Notes: generated by a model from the letters alone, not told the origin. A stretch of 64,000 nt of DNA from Paenibacillus herberti (GCF_002233675.1 NZ_NMUQ01000002.1:1-64000); one strand, 5' to 3'. Shown: positions 1-8,957, counted from the stretch's first letter. Program-made: numbers and translations.

Positions 1-23
1 TTGACTTGCTTCACTCGTTGTTC

Positions 24-38
24 AGTTTTCAAAGAACA
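24..38 (-). promoter_or_regulatory. boxA antitermination element of an rRNA leader
   Basis: Read on the minus strand this is TGTTCTTTGAAAACT, the sequence that precedes 16S (and 23S) rRNA genes in Bacillales, where Nus factors bind to prevent premature termination. It lies downstream of the rRNA-type promoter at 113-142 and points out of the left edge, so the rRNA gene, probably 16S, should begin shortly beyond base 1. The rRNA itself is not in the window. Confidence 0.75.
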
Positions 39-112
39 AATTCGTTTCGACGCTTACCGGACAGCTCGTCCGTTTCTTGCGTCCCAACCGTGTATCTCTC
101 GGCCGGAATTAG

Positions 113-142
113 AATATACCATATATATTTGAGATTGCGCAA
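113..142 (-). promoter_or_regulatory. sigma-A promoter of an rRNA operon
   Basis: On the minus strand a -35 TTGCGC (142-137) and a -10 TATATT (118-113) are separated by 18 bases. An A/T-rich tract (about 143-180) lies just upstream, as in UP elements of rRNA promoters. The boxA leader follows 75 bases downstream, which fits the P2-type promoter of an rRNA operon leaving the window leftwards. Confidence 0.6.
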
Positions 143-445
143 CCCTTTTTTATAAAAAAGTTGATTTTTTTTCGCAAATAGCCTTTTTAACTAGTGTTTA
201 AACCTGTTTCTTCATTATATGCATTTAAATTAAGGATAAAGTTATGTATCTACTGCCCCTAAAACATTCGGATTAAGCATGAACAGCAGCTCCATCCTCC
301 ACCATTGCAATGAGTTAGGCATAACCGTTACACCTCAAACCCAGAAAGCATATGGGGCGGTATTAATTGAGGACATGATCTGACGGGTGGGACAAGCAAA
401 CAAAAATAGGGCTTGCGTTAAAAATTATTAAACATTAAATTATAT

Positions 446-455
446 TTAACGTTAA
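446..455. promoter_or_regulatory. palindrome TTAACGTTAA, possible operator of the MFS/ArsR pair
   Basis: A perfect 10-base palindrome sits in very AT-rich DNA 57 bases upstream of the MFS start, where an operator for the downstream ArsR-like regulator would be expected. The rest of 150-500 shows nothing else I can name. Assignment is by position and symmetry only. Confidence 0.3.
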
Positions 456-511
456 GTTAATTTGAATGAATTCAGTATTGAATTAGCTTCCTATACGAAT
501 GGAGGTTTTTT

Positions 512-1807
512 GTGAATATCCCCGCGGCCCAAGCACAAGCACAAACAATACCCGCTTCCCCTATGCGTGCTTTAAGATTCCAGAAAGCTTTCTTAATCCT
601 GCTAGCCGCAAGAATGGTAACCCGATTCGGAGATTCAATTGATTCCATCGCCTACAGCTGGATGGTCTACCAGCTTACAGGTTCCAAGATGCTTATGGGC
701 AGTCTGTTTGCGTTGAATTTTGTTCCCGGAATTCTGTTCAGCTTGTTCGCTGGTGTCCTGGTTGATCGCTTGCCAAAAAAGCAGCTCCTGTTCTTCACCT
801 ATGCCATGAGAGGCACAATCGTTGCACTGACTGCCTTTTTGCTATGGAAGGGTTGGCTTCAAACATGGCATCTGTTCCTGTTCACCTTCTTGAATTCCAC
901 CTTGGAATGCTTTTCGAGCCCGGCTGAAACATCGCTTGTCCCGCGCCTTCTACCTAAACCTCTGCTGCTTAGCGGCAATTCTCTCAGTACATCCGTGTCC
1001 CGTATATCCGAGCTGGCTGGCCTTGCCGTAGCGGGTGGCATAATTTCTTGGATAGGATTATCCGGCGCCATTCTAGTAGATTCGATAACGTTTTACCTTT
1101 CTGCCCTCCTCCTTCTTTTACTTCGCATCCCTAATGGAGAGCCTCTGGATGAAACTGATGCTGATCAGGGTAAGGCAACCACAACTCCAGACCGTGATTT
1201 CTGGAAGGAGCTCAAACATGGGCTGTCTTTTGTCCGATCTCAAACTCTTATCCTCTACACCTTGCTCACAGGAGCCGTACTCAATTTATGTCTAACACCA
1301 ATGAACGTTATGAATGTCGTTTACGTGGAAGAGGTCCTTCATTCCGGCCCGATCACCTTGAGTACTCTGGGAATATCGCTCATGTCCGCAATCATTCTTA
1401 GCAGTCTGGGACTAAGCGCATGGGGCTCCAAGTTCCGAAAAAGCTCCCTCGTTGTTATAGGCTGTATGCTGCTTGGAACAGGTCAAGCGTTATACTACGT
1501 TCCCACTCTACTAACATGGCAGCCGCTTGTCGTTGCGGGATTCGCAGCCTTTATAAGCGGGTTTGCCATTCCTTTCATCAACACGCCCTTATCTACCTAT
1601 ATCATGGAGGTCACGCCTCATGCGATGCTCGGCAGAGTAAGTTCTCTTTCCTCCATGATCGCCTTCTTATTTATCCCAATTGGCTCCTTGACCGTAGGCG
1701 CGGTTGGCAGCTTCATTCCAGTTCAGACGCTTTATTTAGCCGCTGGCCTAATGATGTTTGCTCCCGCCCTCTTTCTAATGACGCGGAAGAATTTTATGAA
1801 AATATAG
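512..1807 (+). CDS. MFS transporter, MFS_3/EntS-like efflux type
   Basis: A 431-residue polytopic membrane protein of the major facilitator superfamily. The first loop after TM2 carries GVLVDRLPKKQ, a match to the family motif A (G-x3-D-R-x-x-R/K), and the hydrophobic segments fit about 12 helices with a charged central loop near residues 205-235. The type is that of small-molecule or macrolide exporters (MFS_3); the substrate cannot be read. The start is GTG at 512, with GGAGG at 501-505 six bases away; no better start is seen. The ArsR-like gene begins 39 bases downstream, so the two are probably one operon in which the regulator controls the pump. Confidence 0.85.
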   Translation: MNIPAAQAQAQTIPASPMRALRFQKAFLILLAARMVTRFGDSIDSIAYSWMVYQLTGSKMLMGSLFALNFVPGILFSLFAGVLVDRLPKKQLLFFTYAMRGTIVALTAFLLWKGWLQTWHLFLFTFLNSTLECFSSPAETSLVPRLLPKPLLLSGNSLSTSVSRISELAGLAVAGGIISWIGLSGAILVDSITFYLSALLLLLLRIPNGEPLDETDADQGKATTTPDRDFWKELKHGLSFVRSQTLILYTLLTGAVLNLCLTPMNVMNVVYVEEVLHSGPITLSTLGISLMSAIILSSLGLSAWGSKFRKSSLVVIGCMLLGTGQALYYVPTLLTWQPLVVAGFAAFISGFAIPFINTPLSTYIMEVTPHAMLGRVSSLSSMIAFLFIPIGSLTVGAVGSFIPVQTLYLAAGLMMFAPALFLMTRKNFMKI

Positions 1808-1846
1808 TATACTGGGGCTAGTCCCTACATCTGCAGGCAGACAGGA

Positions 1847-2404
1847 GTGGCCACTATCGAAACGAAGGTACTCAAGACAATTGAGGAGATCCGCATCTTC
1901 TCTGATCCTTACCGTATGAAAATTATGAATCAATTTCACAAGGCCGAACGACCTTCTACAATTAAGCAAATCGCCGATCTGATGGGAGAGGTTCCTGCCA
2001 AGGTTTATTACCACGCGCGCAAGCTTGAAAGCATCGGACTGCTTGAACTTATAGAGACCAAATTGATCAACGGTATTACGGCCAAATATTACATTGCTTT
2101 CGAAGGCAGCGTGCATATAAACCGGGATGATGTGGATGAATCGATTAAGACAATGTTTGCTTCCGAATCCCAAAAGCTTGTCGCCCGCTTGTTTGATGAC
2201 AGCAAGAAGAAGTATATGCAGAATCAAGTTTCCGATAAAACGCGAGTCGGCACTCTGATCAATAGCGATCTCTACATGACGCCGGAAGAAGAGGCTGAAC
2301 TCGTTGAATACTTGATGCAATTCGTAAGCAAGCATGGCAAAAGGACACGGCCGGAGCAAATGGGCTACAATTTCTTCTACTCGCTTTCAAATTCAGAGGA
2401 GTAG
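1847..2404 (+). CDS. ArsR-family winged-helix transcriptional regulator
   Basis: A 185-residue DNA-binding protein. Residues 15-75 form a winged helix (FSDPYRMKIMNQF, then IKQIADLMGEVPAKVYYHARKLESIGLLE), the HTH_20/ArsR type that represses nearby efflux genes. The C-terminal 100 residues are charged and may bind ligand or dimerise. The frame is closed upstream by TAG at 1805, so GTG 1847 is the earliest start. The AGGAG there overlaps the start, so initiation looks weak or coupled to the MFS gene. The gene directly follows the transporter and is presumably its regulator; the inducer is unknown. Confidence 0.8.
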   Translation: MATIETKVLKTIEEIRIFSDPYRMKIMNQFHKAERPSTIKQIADLMGEVPAKVYYHARKLESIGLLELIETKLINGITAKYYIAFEGSVHINRDDVDESIKTMFASESQKLVARLFDDSKKKYMQNQVSDKTRVGTLINSDLYMTPEEEAELVEYLMQFVSKHGKRTRPEQMGYNFFYSLSNSEE

Positions 2405-2520
2405 GCAAAGGGTTGTGCGGCGGTAGCCCACAGGCAACCCGAGATTGGACAAACGCATAAACGGGCCGAGTGCAGCTGGAATAGACTGTATGAACCCGTT
2501 TTTGCGAAGGATGAGATGAT

Positions 2521-3507
2521 GTGAGGATAGATCTGGGCTGCGGGGCTGCAAAACATCCCGGTTGCACGGGCGTTGACAAACTGCCGATGCTAGGAGTCGA
2601 TCTTGTACATGACTTTGATAATCCATGGCCGATTGACGATAATTCCGTAGATTTTGTAATAGCCTCCAATAGTCTGCAGTACGCAGCCGACCAAGAGCGC
2701 TTAATCCAAGAAATTCATCGAGTCTGCCGACATGGAGCCATCGTCTGTATCACTGCTCCATACGCGCATGCTTCTGTTCATTTGGCCAACCCTCATTACC
2801 GTCAGCTGCTGAGCGAGCAGTCACCCCGTTATTGGACGCCCCACCCGGTGTGTTATGTCGATCCAGACGAATATCACTTTGCAGCTGAAAAAAGCTGGTC
2901 CCTGTCGCCTAACGTTCACAACGACCTCGGCGAATATACAGGCTTCCCGGATCAGTCTAATAGGATAGTTCCAGATCTTCGATTGGTCCGGTTGGAGTTT
3001 TTCTATTTCCCTCAATACGAGGGATTATATGAACCGCATGAGCTTTCTCTGCTACGGCAAAGCCAGATGAATGTCGCTCATCACTTCATGATGCATCTTA
3101 TCGTAATTAAGCAACCTATCCCGGAGGATGAAGTGTTGTGGCTCGCCGCACAGCCGATGGAGGAGCCCGCATATGCCGCAACTCTTCGCTTCCCCTTATT
3201 CAGTGGTAAAGATGAACCGTTTCTATATCCGGGGCCGCTCAATCCATTGCTGACGACAGGGTCAGAACGGGAAGTTGCAGGCAGGGCCCCCGCTGAGCAA
3301 CAAGCGGTAGGCGGATCTCAGCCGGCGAATAACCAAGGCGCTGGCGCGAGCCCGCTTAGAGCAGTAACCGATCAAATACGAGGGAAACACCCTAGCCGAA
3401 AAGGCAACCGTAGCCAAAACAAAAAAAGTACTCCTTCAACCAAACGCCCGCTAAAGCGAGCCAGTGAAAAAGGGCGGACAAAACCAACAAAATCTCGATA
3501 TAGCTGA
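2521..3507 (+). CDS. class I SAM-dependent methyltransferase with basic C-terminal tail
   Basis: A 328-residue protein whose first residues already form the SAM-binding motif I (RIDLGCGAAKHPGCTGVDK), followed by the acidic strand end (VDLVHDF) and motif-IV-like DFVIASNSLQY at 45-55, as in Methyltransf_11 proteins. The substrate is not evident. Residues from about 245 onwards are low-complexity and strongly basic (many Lys, Arg, Ser, Thr), like a disordered nucleic-acid-binding or surface-tethering tail. The GTG start at 2521 has a weak AAGGATGAG upstream. It follows the regulator by 116 bases and ends at a strong hairpin, so it may be last in the MFS operon. Confidence 0.75.
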   Translation: MRIDLGCGAAKHPGCTGVDKLPMLGVDLVHDFDNPWPIDDNSVDFVIASNSLQYAADQERLIQEIHRVCRHGAIVCITAPYAHASVHLANPHYRQLLSEQSPRYWTPHPVCYVDPDEYHFAAEKSWSLSPNVHNDLGEYTGFPDQSNRIVPDLRLVRLEFFYFPQYEGLYEPHELSLLRQSQMNVAHHFMMHLIVIKQPIPEDEVLWLAAQPMEEPAYAATLRFPLFSGKDEPFLYPGPLNPLLTTGSEREVAGRAPAEQQAVGGSQPANNQGAGASPLRAVTDQIRGKHPSRKGNRSQNKKSTPSTKRPLKRASEKGRTKPTKSRYS

Positions 3508-3513
3508 ACGAAT

Positions 3514-3603
3514 AGCCAGGCTCTGGATCGTGAGCTTCATCTTCAATTGTTAGATGATGTCTAACAATTGAAGGTGCAGTTCAATTGATTCCGAGGCCTG
3601 GCT
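3514..3603. terminator. nested hairpin terminator
   Basis: An inner perfect 14-bp stem (3541-3554 with 3560-3573, 5-base loop) is enclosed by an outer AGCCAGGC/GCCTGGCT stem (3514-3521 with 3596-3603) that runs into TTTGTTTT. It sits between the methyltransferase and the convergent minus-strand gene ending at 3649, so it probably stops transcription from both sides. Confidence 0.7.
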
Positions 3604-3648
3604 TTGTTTTGCCTACCATCGTCATGCTGAGAAGGCTAAAAGCTAAAA

Positions 3649-4908
3649 CTACCGCCCCGCCCGCAAGTTATACTTGGCCGTCGACAATACGGCGGGCAGT
3701 CTAACGGCAGGCATTTGCAGCCGCATATTTTCTTTACTACTCAGCCAATAACCTAGTGGAGAAATGGAATAAGAAGCCCCTGGTTCCAGCACGACTCCAT
3801 CTGCCAGCTCGAACACCGCATAATTTCCCGAAGTGCTGCCGATGCGATATAGCGCAGTGAATGCTTTGCCGCCACCTGTTCCGCGCAGCTCCAGCCGCCG
3901 CCCCACCAGCTGTTCGCCATTAGGCTCACGAGAGAAGCGAATCTCCAGCTGGCCAGAGCCCACCGCGCGCAACGAGCGGAGTGAGAGCGACGGGTTCGAG
4001 GGGTACGCCGCAGAAGCGGTAAAGGCATCCTGCCCAATTCGGGCCCAATCGGAGCGTATGGTATAACGCTGGCCGGGGGTGAAGGCATAGCCGGTGGGTA
4101 GTCGAAAGCGCGGTGCTTGTTTTCCTTTTAACAGCTGAGTACCTGAAACGTAGTGCGCCTCAAGTGGCTTGCCGTTATCTGGTACGATCCCAATGGATAG
4201 ACCGTCGAGCGGCGGGACAATCTGGAAATAGCGCCCATCATGCACATTGTCAGAGCTAAGCTCAAAACCACCACCTGGAGTTGGCTCACCTCTATCGGCG
4301 ATCGTAACTATGGCATAGTCAAATACGCCGTCAACAAGCGAGCTGCGCAGCTCCACTGTATCAGAAGCTGTCTGAACAGCCTGGCGAAAAAAGAGTCGGT
4401 CAACACCTGCCCGAAAGCCCAGCTTGTCACCGCCCCGAAAAGAGCAGGCATAACGCGTACCCGGCTTCTGTAGTGAGGTTGGCACGATGTAAGCCGCTCT
4501 GGAACCAGTTTTGAGCACCGGACTTCCTGTTACCACTAACCCACCGCTAATCTTGAAATAGACCCTTGCGGCTACTGCCTCAAGCTCATCAGCGGCAAGC
4601 GGCTTGCTGAACACAATTTGAAGCGAAACAGGACTAAGAGCTTCCGCATGGACGAGCTCTTTTGGGACGTATTTGGCGAGAGCTGTTGACGGTAATTGGA
4701 GAGAGGGCTTGAGAGCGAAACCAGCCTGGGAGGCATCTTTAATCGGCTTTCCCGATCCTTTGGCGCTTTCATTGCGCCAGCCAGTGCGCCAGCCCGGGCG
4801 AAGTCCACCGAGCTCTCCTGCAAATCCTCGTTCCGTCGAAAGTTCCGTACTAACCTTGTAATGCCAACCGGCATAAGGTGGACAGTCAGAATTCAATATG
4901 TCGAGCAC
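3649..4908 (-). CDS. Ig-like (SbsA/Big_5 type) repeat protein, apparently N-terminally truncated
   Basis: A 419-residue protein made of about four 95-residue beta-rich repeats of the bacterial Ig-like type found in S-layer and other surface proteins; recurring elements are LQIVFSKPL / LEIRFSREP strands and closing YxISPLGY- or YTIRSDWA-like segments. Such repeats normally belong to secreted proteins, yet the GTG start at 4908 gives no signal peptide, and the first 60 residues (rich in Gly, Arg, Trp) match nothing. A GAAGGTG lies eight bases upstream of the GTG. It may be the 3' part of a larger surface protein that lost its N-terminus, or a pseudogene. It is convergent with the methyltransferase gene. 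Confidence 0.5.
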   Translation of the reverse strand: MLDILNSDCPPYAGWHYKVSTELSTERGFAGELGGLRPGWRTGWRNESAKGSGKPIKDASQAGFALKPSLQLPSTALAKYVPKELVHAEALSPVSLQIVFSKPLAADELEAVAARVYFKISGGLVVTGSPVLKTGSRAAYIVPTSLQKPGTRYACSFRGGDKLGFRAGVDRLFFRQAVQTASDTVELRSSLVDGVFDYAIVTIADRGEPTPGGGFELSSDNVHDGRYFQIVPPLDGLSIGIVPDNGKPLEAHYVSGTQLLKGKQAPRFRLPTGYAFTPGQRYTIRSDWARIGQDAFTASAAYPSNPSLSLRSLRAVGSGQLEIRFSREPNGEQLVGRRLELRGTGGGKAFTALYRIGSTSGNYAVFELADGVVLEPGASYSISPLGYWLSSKENMRLQMPAVRLPAVLSTAKYNLRAGR

Positions 4909-5086
4909 CGTATGAGCACCTTCATCTCTGCTGAAATAGCCGCTAGCCTAAGTTATGCGCCATGTTAATTCAAGGTGTATTTCGAATTGGGCCGGCGAAT
5001 GCTATTATGGAGCTATACTCACAATTCGAATATCACGCATTTTTTGCTCGATAGGCCAATCTATGGAGCGCTTGGAGGCAATAACA

Positions 5087-5452
5087 ATGGAATCCAAAAA
5101 ATATAATATCGCCGTGGAGGCGACGCTGGACGTCATCGGTGGGAAATGGAAAACCGTCATCCTCTGCCATTTGACTAAAGGCAAAAAGCGCAGCTGCGAC
5201 TTTCTCAACCTAATGCCGCATATTACACAGAAAATGCTCACTCAACAGCTTCGCGAGCTGGAGCGGGATGGCATCTTGAGGCGGATTGTATACAATCAGA
5301 TGCCTCCCAAAGTAGAGTACGAGCTGACGGAGTATGGCTGGACTTTGGACGGTATACTGACAGCTCTATGCAAATGGGGAGACTGTCATTTGACCCGTAC
5401 GTATGGAGATAAGTTCGAAGTGTTGCAGGAGAACGTTTTGACGAGGAGATAA
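5087..5452 (+). CDS. HxlR-family transcriptional regulator
   Basis: A 121-residue winged-helix protein with the family signature near the N-terminus (TLDVIGGKWKTVILCHL, residues 11-27) and the recognition helix and wing (ITQKMLTQQLRELERDGILRR, then VEYELTEYG). HxlR proteins respond to redox or electrophile signals and usually repress an adjacent divergent gene. I chose ATG 5087 because GGAGG at 5074-5078 is eight bases upstream and the family begins at this point; an upstream in-frame extension to 4955 is noncoding-like. The neighbour on the left is the truncated Ig-like gene, so its target may be gone. Inverted TTCGAATT/AATTCGAA copies near 4982 and 5023 could be its operator. Confidence 0.85.
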   Translation: MESKKYNIAVEATLDVIGGKWKTVILCHLTKGKKRSCDFLNLMPHITQKMLTQQLRELERDGILRRIVYNQMPPKVEYELTEYGWTLDGILTALCKWGDCHLTRTYGDKFEVLQENVLTRR

Positions 5453-5466
5453 ACGAGCAGCAGCAA

Positions 5467-5510
5467 AAGGCCGGAGGGGCGAGCGCATATGCGCTTATCC
5501 CTCCGGCCTT
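5467..5510. terminator. bidirectional terminator
   Basis: AAGGCCGGAGGG (5467-5478) pairs perfectly with CCCTCCGGCCTT (5499-5510), with T-rich sequence on each outer side. It separates the HxlR gene from the convergent ypsA gene. Confidence 0.75.
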
Positions 5511-5546
5511 AGCTTTGTAAAGATGGACAGCGCAATTCGCGCCGCC

Positions 5547-6110
5547 TCAGTCAGCCAATCGCGCCTCGTCGGCGATGCTCTGAATGCTCTCCGCCGAAAT
5601 CGTCAGCAGCGGGTAGTCGTCTCCATCCTGCTGACGTCGCAGCGCTCGCTCTTTGAAGTAGCGGGGACTTCCCTCGCCCATCTCCTCGTCGTAGAACAGC
5701 AGCATGGCATCGCTTTTGCGGACGAGCAGGCTATCGCGGGCAGTCAACTGCCAAACGCCCTCATAAGGCTGCTTGCTGACGCTGGCATGGTGGTCTACTT
5801 GGCGCAGCAGCCCTTCATAATAGAGCTTGCGGTCTTCTTTCCATTTCTCATCCACATTGGCATAGGCGGTCAGGATCGATATTTTAAGCTGCGGATAATC
5901 CCGCTTCAGCTCCAGTGCTGCTTCTACCGCCCATAGATCAAAACCGATTGCCCCCGGCGATAACAGCCATTCCAGTCCGTCGTCCAGCAGCGGCACGAGC
6001 CGACTCGTCACTGCCGCCTTGATGAAAGGAATCGCCTCATGCTTCTGCGAAAAAATATTCAGCTCATGCGCTCGGTATCCCGTCGCGAGCAAATTCACAA
6101 TGCCAGCCAA
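5547..6110 (-). CDS. ypsA: YpsA family (DUF1273, SLOG superfamily) protein
   Basis: A 187-residue cytosolic protein of the YpsA/YoqJ family, a Rossmann-like SLOG fold thought to bind nucleotides; in B. subtilis and S. aureus, YpsA influences cell division. Family landmarks are ATGYRAHELNIF (residues 9-20), the LDDGLEWLLSPGAIGFDLWA block (42-61), the KWKED segment and SDAMLLFYDEE near 134-144. The start is TTG 6110, supported by AAGGAG eight bases upstream. It lies 30 bases after rmuC on the same strand, so the two are likely cotranscribed. It ends at the terminator at 5467-5510. Confidence 0.85.
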   Translation of the reverse strand: MAGIVNLLATGYRAHELNIFSQKHEAIPFIKAAVTSRLVPLLDDGLEWLLSPGAIGFDLWAVEAALELKRDYPQLKISILTAYANVDEKWKEDRKLYYEGLLRQVDHHASVSKQPYEGVWQLTARDSLLVRKSDAMLLFYDEEMGEGSPRYFKERALRRQQDGDDYPLLTISAESIQSIADEARLAD

Positions 6111-6140
6111 TACTGCTGCTCCTTCCGTCTGCCGCCGACC

Positions 6141-7460
6141 TTAGTCTCCAGCTGCTTCCAGCAGCAAATCTGGCGTCTCGCCAGCCGGCAGCTCCTGCAC
6201 CTTGCGCAGCTTGCGCTCGATTGCGCGAGAGCGAACCGAAGCAGCATCGATAGAGTTGCTGGCTTCCTGCAGCTTTTTCTGTGTTTTGTCCAGCAGCTCA
6301 CCGAACTTGCCAAACTCCGTCTTCACCGCGCCGAGTACCTGCCATACCTCGCTGGACCGCTGCTGGATCGCCAGCGTCTGGAAGCCCATCTGCAGACTGT
6401 TCAGCACCGCAGTCAGCGTAGTCGGCCCTGCAATAATGACCCGATACTCGCGCTGTACCTGCTCCCATAGGCCAGGCCGCCGCAGCACCTCGGCGAACAG
6501 TCCCTCCACCGGCAAGAACATAATACCGAAGTCGGTTGTATTCGGCGGATCGATGTACTTGCTCTGGATGCTCTTCGCCTCTTGCTTGATGCGTGTATCC
6601 AACTGTTTCGAGCAATCGGCCGCAGCAGCGTGATCATCCGCGTCCAAGGCGTCCAGCAGCCGCTGATAGTCTTCAATCGGGAACTTCGAGTCGATCGGAA
6701 GATACAGCCACTGCTTGGGATTATGCTTGTCGGGAATGCGGACTGCAAATTCTACCCGTTCGCTGCTGCCGCGCTTCGTAGCGGCGTTGCGCTCGTACTG
6801 CTCCACAGTCAGCGTCTGCTCCAGCAAGTTGCCGAGCTGGATTTCGCCGAGCGTGCCGCGCGTTTTGACGTTAGTCAACACCTTGCGCAGGTCACCGACG
6901 CCGCTGGCCAGATTTTTCATCTCGCCAAGTCCCTGATGCACCAGTTCTAACCGCTCGCTAACTAGCTTGAACGACTCACCGAGCCGCTGCTCCAGCGTTG
7001 CATGCAGCTTCTCGTCCACCGTTGCACGCATCTGCTCCAGCTTGATGCCATTGTCCTCTTGCATCTGGCGCAACTTCTCCTCTACCGTGCCGCGCATCAG
7101 CTCCAGCTTCGTCTCATTTACCCGTGCCAGCTCACCAAGTCGCTCAGAGAAATGATCCAGCAGATGTTTCTGCTGCTGCGCCATATCGTTCATATTGCCC
7201 ATCAGCATACGGTTCGTCGCGTTCAGCGCCGCCGCAAGCTCCTCACGGCTCTGCCGATCTGAGGCCGCCGCCTCTTGGCGGGTCTGACCAGCCTGTTCGG
7301 CGCTGTCCCTGCGCAGCTCGCCGCGCAGCCGATCCAACTCAGCCCGCAGCTCAAGCACCAATACCGCCTGCGAGCCTCGGCCGTCGCCGCGCCGGTTCAT
7401 AAGCAGCAGCGCAAGTCCAGCCAGGATGATGACTTGAAGCCCCAGTATGATGTAGATCAT
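6141..7460 (-). CDS. rmuC: RmuC-family DNA recombination protein
   Basis: A 439-residue protein of the RmuC family, which limits inversions at short inverted repeats in E. coli and has a predicted PD-(D/E)XK-like nuclease core. One N-terminal membrane helix (IYIILGLQVIILAGLALLLM) is followed by a long coiled coil (about 30-180) and the conserved core VKTRGTLGEIQLGNLLE, then LPIDSKFPIEDY (the S/D-x-K motif) and the GIMFLPVEGLFAEVL block. I start at ATG 7460 because GAAGGAAA lies eight bases upstream and the helix then begins at residue 2; an in-frame TTG at 7484 is less well placed. Probable operon with ypsA. Confidence 0.88.
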   Translation of the reverse strand: MIYIILGLQVIILAGLALLLMNRRGDGRGSQAVLVLELRAELDRLRGELRRDSAEQAGQTRQEAAASDRQSREELAAALNATNRMLMGNMNDMAQQQKHLLDHFSERLGELARVNETKLELMRGTVEEKLRQMQEDNGIKLEQMRATVDEKLHATLEQRLGESFKLVSERLELVHQGLGEMKNLASGVGDLRKVLTNVKTRGTLGEIQLGNLLEQTLTVEQYERNAATKRGSSERVEFAVRIPDKHNPKQWLYLPIDSKFPIEDYQRLLDALDADDHAAAADCSKQLDTRIKQEAKSIQSKYIDPPNTTDFGIMFLPVEGLFAEVLRRPGLWEQVQREYRVIIAGPTTLTAVLNSLQMGFQTLAIQQRSSEVWQVLGAVKTEFGKFGELLDKTQKKLQEASNSIDAASVRSRAIERKLRKVQELPAGETPDLLLEAAGD

Positions 7461-7535
7461 GCCGAATTTCCTTCTTTCCCTCAAGCATCCTTTAATTAAC
7501 GTCGGACGGTATCTCTACCACCCGAGTAATACGTA

Positions 7536-8648
7536 TCAGTCAGACTGCCGGGAAAAATAATTTTGCAGCCCCTCCGCGATTGCTCTAGCCGCAGACCGCT
7601 GATAGCTGGAGTTGCGCACTTCTTCCTCGTCCTTCTTGTTGCTCAGGAAACCCAGCTCCACCAGAACCGATGGCAGGCGGTTCTCCCGCAGCACATGATA
7701 GTCGCCGAAGGCGATGCCATTGCTGCGCAGGCTCAGCCCCTGCAGCTCCGTTTCCACCGCTCGTGCTAGCGGAGCGTCTTTGCTTTTGGAGTAATAAAAC
7801 ACGAGCGAGCCGCTAGCCTTGTTGGTCGCGGAATTATAGTGAACGCTGATGAAGGCGTCTGCCGCAACGGCCGTCTTGACCCGTTCGGACAAGGCTGGCT
7901 TCTCATCGTCCTCGTTTCGCGTCATCACCACACTCGCGCCGCGCTCGCGCAGCTCTTCGACCAGCAGCAGCGAAGTGCTGAGCGTGAGATCCTTTTCCTC
8001 CGTGCTATGCGTCTTGCCGATCATACCTGGATCGCTGCCTCCATGCCCCGGGTCAACGGCAATGAGCTTACCCTGCAAACTGCCTCGTGAAGAGGAGGCA
8101 GCTGTCGGGCCGAGGCCTTTGCCGGAACTCTTCGAAACGCTGCTGCCCACATACTGACTGCTCATCCACCCGGTCTGGCCGGACTCAGTTGTAACGCGGC
8201 TCCAATTCCCTTGCTTTTTGAGCCGTTTTACCAGGTCTCCGGTCGACACGCTTCCAATGACGGCGTAGCCGGCGCCTGGACCGCTGCGTAGTCGGACTCC
8301 GCTGCCGGAAACCTCGTTCCATACTTCGGTCGACGTCTGTTTTAAATTCTCTGCTCCGCCTTTATTACCGGAAGAGGAAGCTTCTACGAGATAATGCGCG
8401 GCCGCCCATCCCTTAATGCCGTTTCCGCTAACTTGAGCCCAACCATACTTTTCGTCCGACACTTGCACAACTGTCCCTTGCTTCAAATAACCCTTTACGG
8501 TCGAACGGCTGTCCGCATCCTTATATACTGCGAGCGATTTGGTCCCAACCTTGTAGCTTGCCGCAGCGGCTTCAGCCGCCGGACGATCCTGCCAAGCAGG
8601 AAGCAACAGCATAGCCGCCAACAGCAACAGTGATATTTTACGAATCAT
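7536..8648 (-). CDS. N-acetylmuramoyl-L-alanine amidase (Amidase_3) with two SH3 domains
   Basis: A 370-residue secreted cell-wall hydrolase cutting the amide bond between MurNAc and the peptide stem. It has an N-terminal signal peptide (residues 1-28, ending AEAAAA), two bacterial SH3 domains (about 30-90 and 110-168), a Ser/Gly linker, and an Amidase_3 domain from about 195. The zinc site is visible: VDPGHGGSDPG (His), the Glu of STEEKDL, SVHYNS (His), and the catalytic Glu of VELGFLSN. GGAGG at the start supports ATG 8648. It follows the HesB-like gene by 18 bases on the same strand, so the two may share a transcript, though no functional link is evident. Confidence 0.9.
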   Translation of the reverse strand: MIRKISLLLLAAMLLLPAWQDRPAAEAAAASYKVGTKSLAVYKDADSRSTVKGYLKQGTVVQVSDEKYGWAQVSGNGIKGWAAAHYLVEASSSGNKGGAENLKQTSTEVWNEVSGSGVRLRSGPGAGYAVIGSVSTGDLVKRLKKQGNWSRVTTESGQTGWMSSQYVGSSVSKSSGKGLGPTAASSSRGSLQGKLIAVDPGHGGSDPGMIGKTHSTEEKDLTLSTSLLLVEELRERGASVVMTRNEDDEKPALSERVKTAVAADAFISVHYNSATNKASGSLVFYYSKSKDAPLARAVETELQGLSLRSNGIAFGDYHVLRENRLPSVLVELGFLSNKKDEEEVRNSSYQRSAARAIAEGLQNYFSRQSD

Positions 8649-8666
8649 TCCTGTCCTCCTTCTCGC

Positions 8667-8957
8667 TTATCCGCGAACCTCAAGCACCGCTTCCTGCTCC
8701 AAGGCGTCGTAAATGAGATGAAGCTCCTTGCCGTCCAGATACCATAACTGATCCTCTTCCATGAAAAAGACCAGTCCTTCCGCCACTTCCCGGAGCCCCG
8801 GGGATCTCGATTCATCCTTCATGATGCCGAGGGATAATCCTGGCTGCACGCTACCGCATCCTCCCAGACGCACGAAGACGCGTAGCTGATCGCCCTCGAC
8901 TAACCCTAGCTCCTGCTTATACCAGCGCGCCGCGTCCGGCTCTATGACCAGTTTCAT
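8667..8957 (-). CDS. HesB/IscA-like protein, YneR type
   Basis: A 96-residue protein with the HesB-like fold. It resembles the short Bacillales YneR/YfhF branch (AARWYKQELGL, FVRLGGCGSVQPGLSLGI, FFMEEDQLWY) rather than true A-type Fe-S carriers. It keeps only one Cys of the three Cys (C-x-C near the C-terminus) used by IscA/SufA, so an Fe-S carrier role is doubtful and function is unknown. Start ATG 8957 has a GGAAGGAG-like site upstream. It is the first gene of the small minus-strand group with the amidase. Confidence 0.75.
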   Translation of the reverse strand: MKLVIEPDAARWYKQELGLVEGDQLRVFVRLGGCGSVQPGLSLGIMKDESRSPGLREVAEGLVFFMEEDQLWYLDGKELHLIYDALEQEAVLEVRG

